From Enoplolaimus lenunculus (Eukaryota > Nematoda > Enoplea > Enoplida > Thoracostomopsidae), in contig JASANG010002072.1 of NCBI GenBank assembly GCA_030248215.1, positions 1 through 64,000 on the forward strand: a stretch of DNA of 64,000 nucleotides. The letters are read 5' to 3'. The notes beneath the pieces are model-generated. The model searched no databases. It was given only the letters and a program-made list of their open reading frames with translations, and was not told the origin of the DNA. Numbering within the stretch: the stretch's first letter is position 1; each line of letters opens with the position of its first letter. Positions 59,161 through 64,000 of this stretch are shown here, piece after piece. A program made the position numbers and the translations under genes.

Positions 59161-62100
59161 TCAGTAAACCCAGGAGACCGGAACCCATTGCGGAGATACG
59201 TGCAGTTTTTCGACCAACAATTCAACTTGTCGGATTGTTTCATCGATGTCATTATTGACGATGACGTAATCAAAATAATGACCATACGCTTGGCGCAATA
59301 GTTCACTTTCGCGTAGTAAGCGCTCTAGGCTACCGTCAGGCTAAAATTTAAAATTATATACAACAATGCCGACAGGTCACAGGGCTGAGGTGTGCAAGTA
59401 GGCTGCAGTAGAATTAGTAAATTTCCCATTTCTAAAGACGTGTTATATTCTGTTTGCCTGCCGAAGCTTGCAACTATATAGGAATTAAATCAAAACATCA
59501 GTATCGAAAGCCATCTTCTCAAATTCATATACCGCGCCTTGTCATACTAGTTATCAATACCTCGCTTTTCAAGCTGACAGCCTCGTTCTCAAATCTCAAA
59601 CTTGGTGCAAAAACATGTCAAATTCGAAAAGATGCTGAATTTCAAACCTGGCCATTCATTTATTCCCAAGATACAAGTCCTATAAACCATAATCACTGGC
59701 ATTTCAACTAAAGAAGTGGAATACGTTATTTCACAAACATGTAGAACGTAATTTAATGAAAATTCACAATATTGGCCTGCGGTTGTAGTTTTTAGAAACT
59801 TTCAAATTGAATATATAATTGTATTTCATTTATAAAACACAAACAGAGTAAAAAGCAAATATAGTCAAAAATTATCTAAATGCTTACATCATGCAGGCCT
59901 TGCAAGTTCGGCGCAGCAATGAAGATCACAAATGGCGAAAATTCAGCAGTTCTCAGCACTTTCAGAGCCTATACATGCATGTACACAAATTTGTTATAGC
60001 TACTGTAATGACTCGAATAAGACTGGGTAATAAGGGGAGGTTCCCATTTTGAGTCCCAATCACTAGGAAGTCCGTATCCCTAATAAGAGTCCGTAAGCGG
60101 ATAGAGTCTGTAAACCATAACTAGAGCCCATAAATGTCAATTATCCCCAATTGTAGTGCATAAATGACTCTAGGACCAATAAAGTTGAGTTCGAAACTTT
60201 AAAGCATACTTAAGTTTTGAAAGTATATTTCAAAGTACAACCTTGCATTATTGCTCAAACTTATTTTTAACCCGTCCTTCGACAACCTTGCATTATTGCT
60301 AAACTTATTTATTTTTTACCCGTCCTTCGCTGCCCTTCGTTACTGATATATCCTGTATTGCAACTATACGTTGAATTAAGCGTTTATTTGTCCTGTATCA
60401 AAATGCAAGGTATACTTAGGAATGTCCTTTCAAAAAGTTACTATGCTTTAAAGATTCTAACTCGAATTAATTTGGTCAGGGAGTTATTTATGCACTACAA
60501 TGTATTCTTAATCTATTAAGCACGGCATAAAATTTTCTATTTAACTTGACGAAAACAATCATCCATACGCAGGAGATTCCAAGCCAGGCTCAACATTACT
60601 AACGCCCCACATGGCGTTCTGTCGCAGCAACAGATTCTAATTTGTTGTTAACCACGAATTTCGGTTGATTTCATTTCGCGTATAGCATTTTAAGTAGAAT
60701 TAGCTTGGTTATTGGAAAATTTGTAACATACATTTACTACTTGATCTTTGTCACACTTGAAAATATAACAAAACGGTAGCAGATAATACACTAACTTGTG
60801 GTTCAACATCCAAAATGGCCATTTTGCCAGATTTATGAATGAGACGTATTGTTTCTAGCTTTGTGCCGTACATTGCTTCTTCGTGTGTTCCATACTCTAA
60901 GTACTCGTTGTTTTGTATGTCTTGCATCATATGATCGTGTGTCACAAAGAAATAATGCCGCCCATGTTCTTCATCTTTTCGCGGAGGGCGGGTAGTGTCT
61001 GCAAAAACATGGATGTAGACCTGTATTTTTGAATCGCAAAAACAACGTCACCAGCTTCAATCTGCGCAGAGAGTCTATTAGCTATATTTCAATTAAGAGC
61101 CGATATTGACTCCTATCTACAAGAGTATCCCACTTCTTAACAATGGCGTGGTAGAATACTCGTACGTGTCTTTTTTTGCCCGACGTCTATACACTTTTGA
61201 GATTAGTAACTATGGTATAGATTAGGTTTTGACTAACACTTAACGTGAAAAAAGTTCTTCTTGATTATAATCAACACTAATAAACAAACAATAAAAATTG
61301 CAGTAGTCTTATAACTCTAGAACTTGTGTTGAACTTACGAGGTATTGGATAGGCAAACCGTTCTGGATAGTGAGCGATAAGCGTATTTTTGATATGACGT
61401 CTGCCCACACCATGTGCACCCAAAAGCACCAATGTTTTACGACGAAATGTCGGCAAACGCACAACCTAAAACAAATTTACTTTGCTAGCGTAAATTCCTA
61501 GTGGAAAGTAAAAAAACACAGGCACTTTTATAAGCTTTAAAATAACCTACGGCGAACTAAGTTTGATTTATTTTTGCTAGCGATTTTGCTCGAAAAAAAG
61601 TGTTTTGCCGAAATTGATACCTACCTAAAATTAATTATGCAGGCAGCGACTGCGTTGTTAAACCTTATACCAATGCAAGATTTTATTGAGGCGTATTAAG
61701 TGAAATATCGAGCGTTATCATAGAATGTAATTGTCAGAAAGAGACAATATACTTCAAAGAAAATTTTAAGACTAACTTCTTCATAAGTGACTAAATCCAA
61801 TTGGTCAAAAAGAGCATTTTGTTTTGATAGATATTTGTCTCGTAGATGCTTTTTACGTCGATTGAACCACATACAGTGTGCTGAAATTAACATGTTTTAC
61901 AAGACAAATTCCATATAAGCAGTTAATTTATGGGTGGTAAAACATATAAAACAGATACTACAATGGCAGCGTGATCAAACTGTAAGGTTGGTCACCTATA
62001 AAATAAGCTAAGAGCTTATCATATCACCAAGTTTAACAAATAAATCACACTCGTGAAATTTAATTAATTGTTCATTGTTGAAGTTAGCATAGCACTCTGA

Positions 62101-63753
62101 AGTAATAAAGTTTAGAAAACCGAATCAACGTTATACTCATGAATATTTTAGCCTGCATAACTCTTCATTACAGACCAAAAGCTTATGCTTTCACTGTGTA
62201 CCGACTGACCAATGAATTTCAGTACGAAAATACATCAAGAATCACAAGCTTTTCTGGTGATACCCAAGATATTATGAACGTTGCGTTACTGACTTGGGTA
62301 GGCCGGTAGCCAGCTTACCTTACTAGAGAGGGTTAAAAAAATTTTCATGAGTAGCAGAAAAAGATTATGGATGACTTAAAATCGAGGTTGAAAGTTTTGT
62401 AAGGGGAGCAAAGTTCTTTAAACGGGTTCCGACCTCCTTGGGCCACTGATGGCTACGGGCGTCCTAAACTTACAATTATCTTTTGCTCGTTCCATCGCTA
62501 GACATGCCGTTCTCCATTCTTGGAGCTCCGGAGACGGAATGAGGCCTGCGACTGAAGCACCAGGGGTTACTGTTCCGGCAGCACTTGATAAACTTGGACC
62601 TATAATAAAGAATATGCACGTTACACATTGCCTGCTTGTTTGTTTATACAGAATTAAAAGGAAACGCTGCTGTTTAACTGCATGAAAATCCATAAAAATT
62701 GTTGGCTGTGTCGAATAGTGCTGATGAAACTCTCATCAATTACAAGCTGAAGCAGGTAGCGTAAAGCAATAGAACCCCAAAAACCAAATTACAGTGGAAT
62801 GATCACGAGAGCAGTCTTGAGTCGTTCAAATACTAGAAACATTTCAAAATCGGATCATTTTTGGGCAAATTCCAGCAGCAGGATAAACAAACCAAGTACA
62901 ACCTATATGTCATTACTGCATAAAAAGCTCGCAGACACACTTTGGACATTTCTGCATTTTACTTCTTTATAGTTCGCTTTCTTAATATAATCAAAAACAT
63001 TGACTATGCTCAGGCACAATAATCAATTTGAGCATTAACCGAGAAAAAACATTCAGCATGCTATTAGTATATTTTAACACTAACCTAAACCAGGAAACGA
63101 TGCTATGTGTCGGGCTTGCCACCAGTTATGATCATCTTTAGAAATAACCTAAAATTTATACATATGTTTTAGACACACGAGGGTCGTCATGTATATATAT
63201 TACGTGGTGTCCAAAATATATATGTACAGAATTATCACGAAGACGGCTGTGTTTGCCACTTATAATCAACTAGCCATAATGAGTTCTTGCTACTATTGTT
63301 AATGCTCTACCATTAGTCAATCGTGGCACTCAACTTCAATTAATGTAAACCGCAAACCGTAACTGATCGTTTGGTTGCGACATTTTTTCTTGCTTTGAAC
63401 AAAATGGTTTTAAAATATGAATCTGATAACTTGGTTGATGGCAATTTATTCAAAATGCTGGTAAAAGTATGCATAAAACAAAATACCTTCAAAGTATTAT
63501 GACCATGAGTACGAAATGCAAGCATTAAACAGCTTCGATTTTTCGTGTTCTTGTGCTGATAAAAATTATTCGTTGTTTATGTACAATCTGACCAGCCCAT
63601 TGTATCCACCATCGCTCTTAATTAATTCACTGGTTTCAAAGGATTACCACTCACCTGGAGAATATCGCCAGTCCTGAATGAAACTCCTGCCTGCGGACAT
63701 GGAATGAGATCATCTTGTGAAGGATCGTAATCAAACTGAGAGCGGACAAATAT
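59161..63753 (-). CDS. CASK: CASK (MAGUK scaffold), 3' half: SH3, hook and guanylate kinase domains
   Basis: Minus-strand exons in transcript order: 63753-63655, 63148-63085, 62599-62474, 61880-61777, 61465-61339, 60998-60796, 59968-59888, 59340-59161 (stop). Phases agree throughout. The SH3 domain reads [20 protein letters not shown] then [11 protein letters not shown]. The hook reads [20 protein letters not shown] then [20 protein letters not shown]. The guanylate kinase-like domain reads [70 protein letters not shown] and [18 protein letters not shown]. The end is [11 protein letters not shown], as in vertebrate CASK. The GAHGVGRR loop is CASK's variant of the nucleotide loop; the domain acts as a binding module. 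An extra stretch ([20 protein letters not shown]) lies between the SH3 and AGLIPSP. The CaM-kinase-like, L27 and PDZ exons lie beyond the right edge. Confidence 0.96.
60003..60510. mobile_element. MITE, family GTAGTGACCCGAATAAGAGG (copy 4, rearranged) in a CASK intron
   Basis: The left end CTGTAATGACTCGAATAAGA, preceded by TA, and the body match copies 1-3 as far as about 60250. After that, sequence at about 60370-60510 reads as the reverse complement of the same body (for example AATTAATTTGGTCAGGGAGT), so the copy is a fold-back derivative with no normal right terminus. Confidence 0.65.
62310..62460. repeat. GTAGCCAG...GGCTAC repeat in a CASK intron
   Basis: GGCCGGTAGCCAGCTTACCT on the left and CCACTGATGGCTACGGGC on the right match the ends of the repeat at 1320-1500 (GGCCGTAGCCAGCTCACCTT and CCCCTTTGGCTACATA). 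The right end lies within 15 bases of the 62474 splice donor. Confidence 0.5.
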
Positions 63754-64000
63754 CTAAATTTGACATAAATATTATTCTTGTTATAGAAAACATCATCACT
63801 TGCAAATTGTCGCAGAAAATATCCAGCGAATTTACATTTCCGTTCAATTTGAATACCCAAATAATATAAAAAGTAAGATATGTCTACTCACCGGAACTCT
63901 GAATAGTAGCAACTGTGAAACACGGAGTTGAAGTGGTTGCACGCAAGGAATTAAATTCACTTAAGTTCTACTCACAATTGCAAGTTTTTGCTGCGAGAAC
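63754..64000 (-). other. Possible further CASK exon ends at the right edge
   Basis: On the minus strand two donor-like sites (AATT then GTGAGT near 63973, and GTTCCG then GTGAGT near 63891) could close exons of the CASK linker between PDZ and SH3. The short translations do not match conserved CASK sequence, and only one frame of the second is compatible with the next exon's phase. I therefore do not add them to the gene. Confidence 0.25.

Noticed and set aside
1-64000. Retroelement, virus-like element or CRISPR content
   Set aside because: No reverse transcriptase, integrase, capsid or envelope-like reading frame, no LTR pair and no short regularly spaced direct repeats were seen.

Overview
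This 64 kb window is nuclear DNA from an invertebrate animal. Protein-coding genes are split by many small GT-AG introns (acceptors mostly TTTAG, TTGCAG or TTTCAG), non-coding DNA is AT-rich, and four gene products are recognisable as conserved animal proteins. I cannot assign a phylum. The window shows no prokaryotic organisation, no CRISPR array, no rRNA, and no reverse transcriptase, integrase, capsid or envelope reading frame.

Layout: (1) 1-4437 is repeat-rich upstream DNA. (2) 4438-11903, plus strand: a complete nine-exon WDR20 gene (WD-repeat partner of the USP12/USP46 deubiquitinases), almost twice the vertebrate length because of Gly/Ser/Asn-rich additions. (3) 12-14.5 kb: repeats, including one inverted-repeat element. 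(4) 14624-19911, minus strand: at least four exons of a secreted-looking, Ser/Thr/Asn-rich protein with a short Cys motif near each end. (5) 20-22.6 kb: tandem tRNA-derived SINEs. (6) 22.8-26.5 kb: a 348-bp satellite with a 696-bp dimeric higher-order repeat. (7) About 27.5-31.5 kb, plus strand: candidate exons of an unrecognised gene, one of them bracketed by a 233-bp near-perfect inverted repeat. (8) 32-39 kb: MITEs and an about 80-bp minisatellite carried between inverted termini. (9) 39630-43150, minus strand: complete LNPK (Lunapark). (10) 43.2-48.7 kb: SINEs and hAT-like MITEs, one MITE nested cleanly inside a SINE. (11) 48731-54506, plus strand: complete MANF with an ER-retention-type C-terminus, KEEL. 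(12) 54.7-59.1 kb: MITEs and a tandem array of tRNA-like units. (13) 59161-63753, minus strand: the 3' half of CASK (SH3, hook, guanylate kinase), running off the right edge.

The genes are not an operon or pathway. LNPK shapes the ER network and MANF is an ER-luminal/secreted factor, but their adjacency is probably chance. What stands out is the density of short non-autonomous DNA elements, several with intact target-site duplications, and places where repeats touch gene structure: a tandem duplication across the MANF exon 3 splice donor, and the inverted repeat around the candidate exon at 30.5 kb. I found no clear new biological system. The least explained items are the two-Cys-motif mucin-like gene, the unknown plus-strand gene, and a coding-like open frame inside an LNPK intron.
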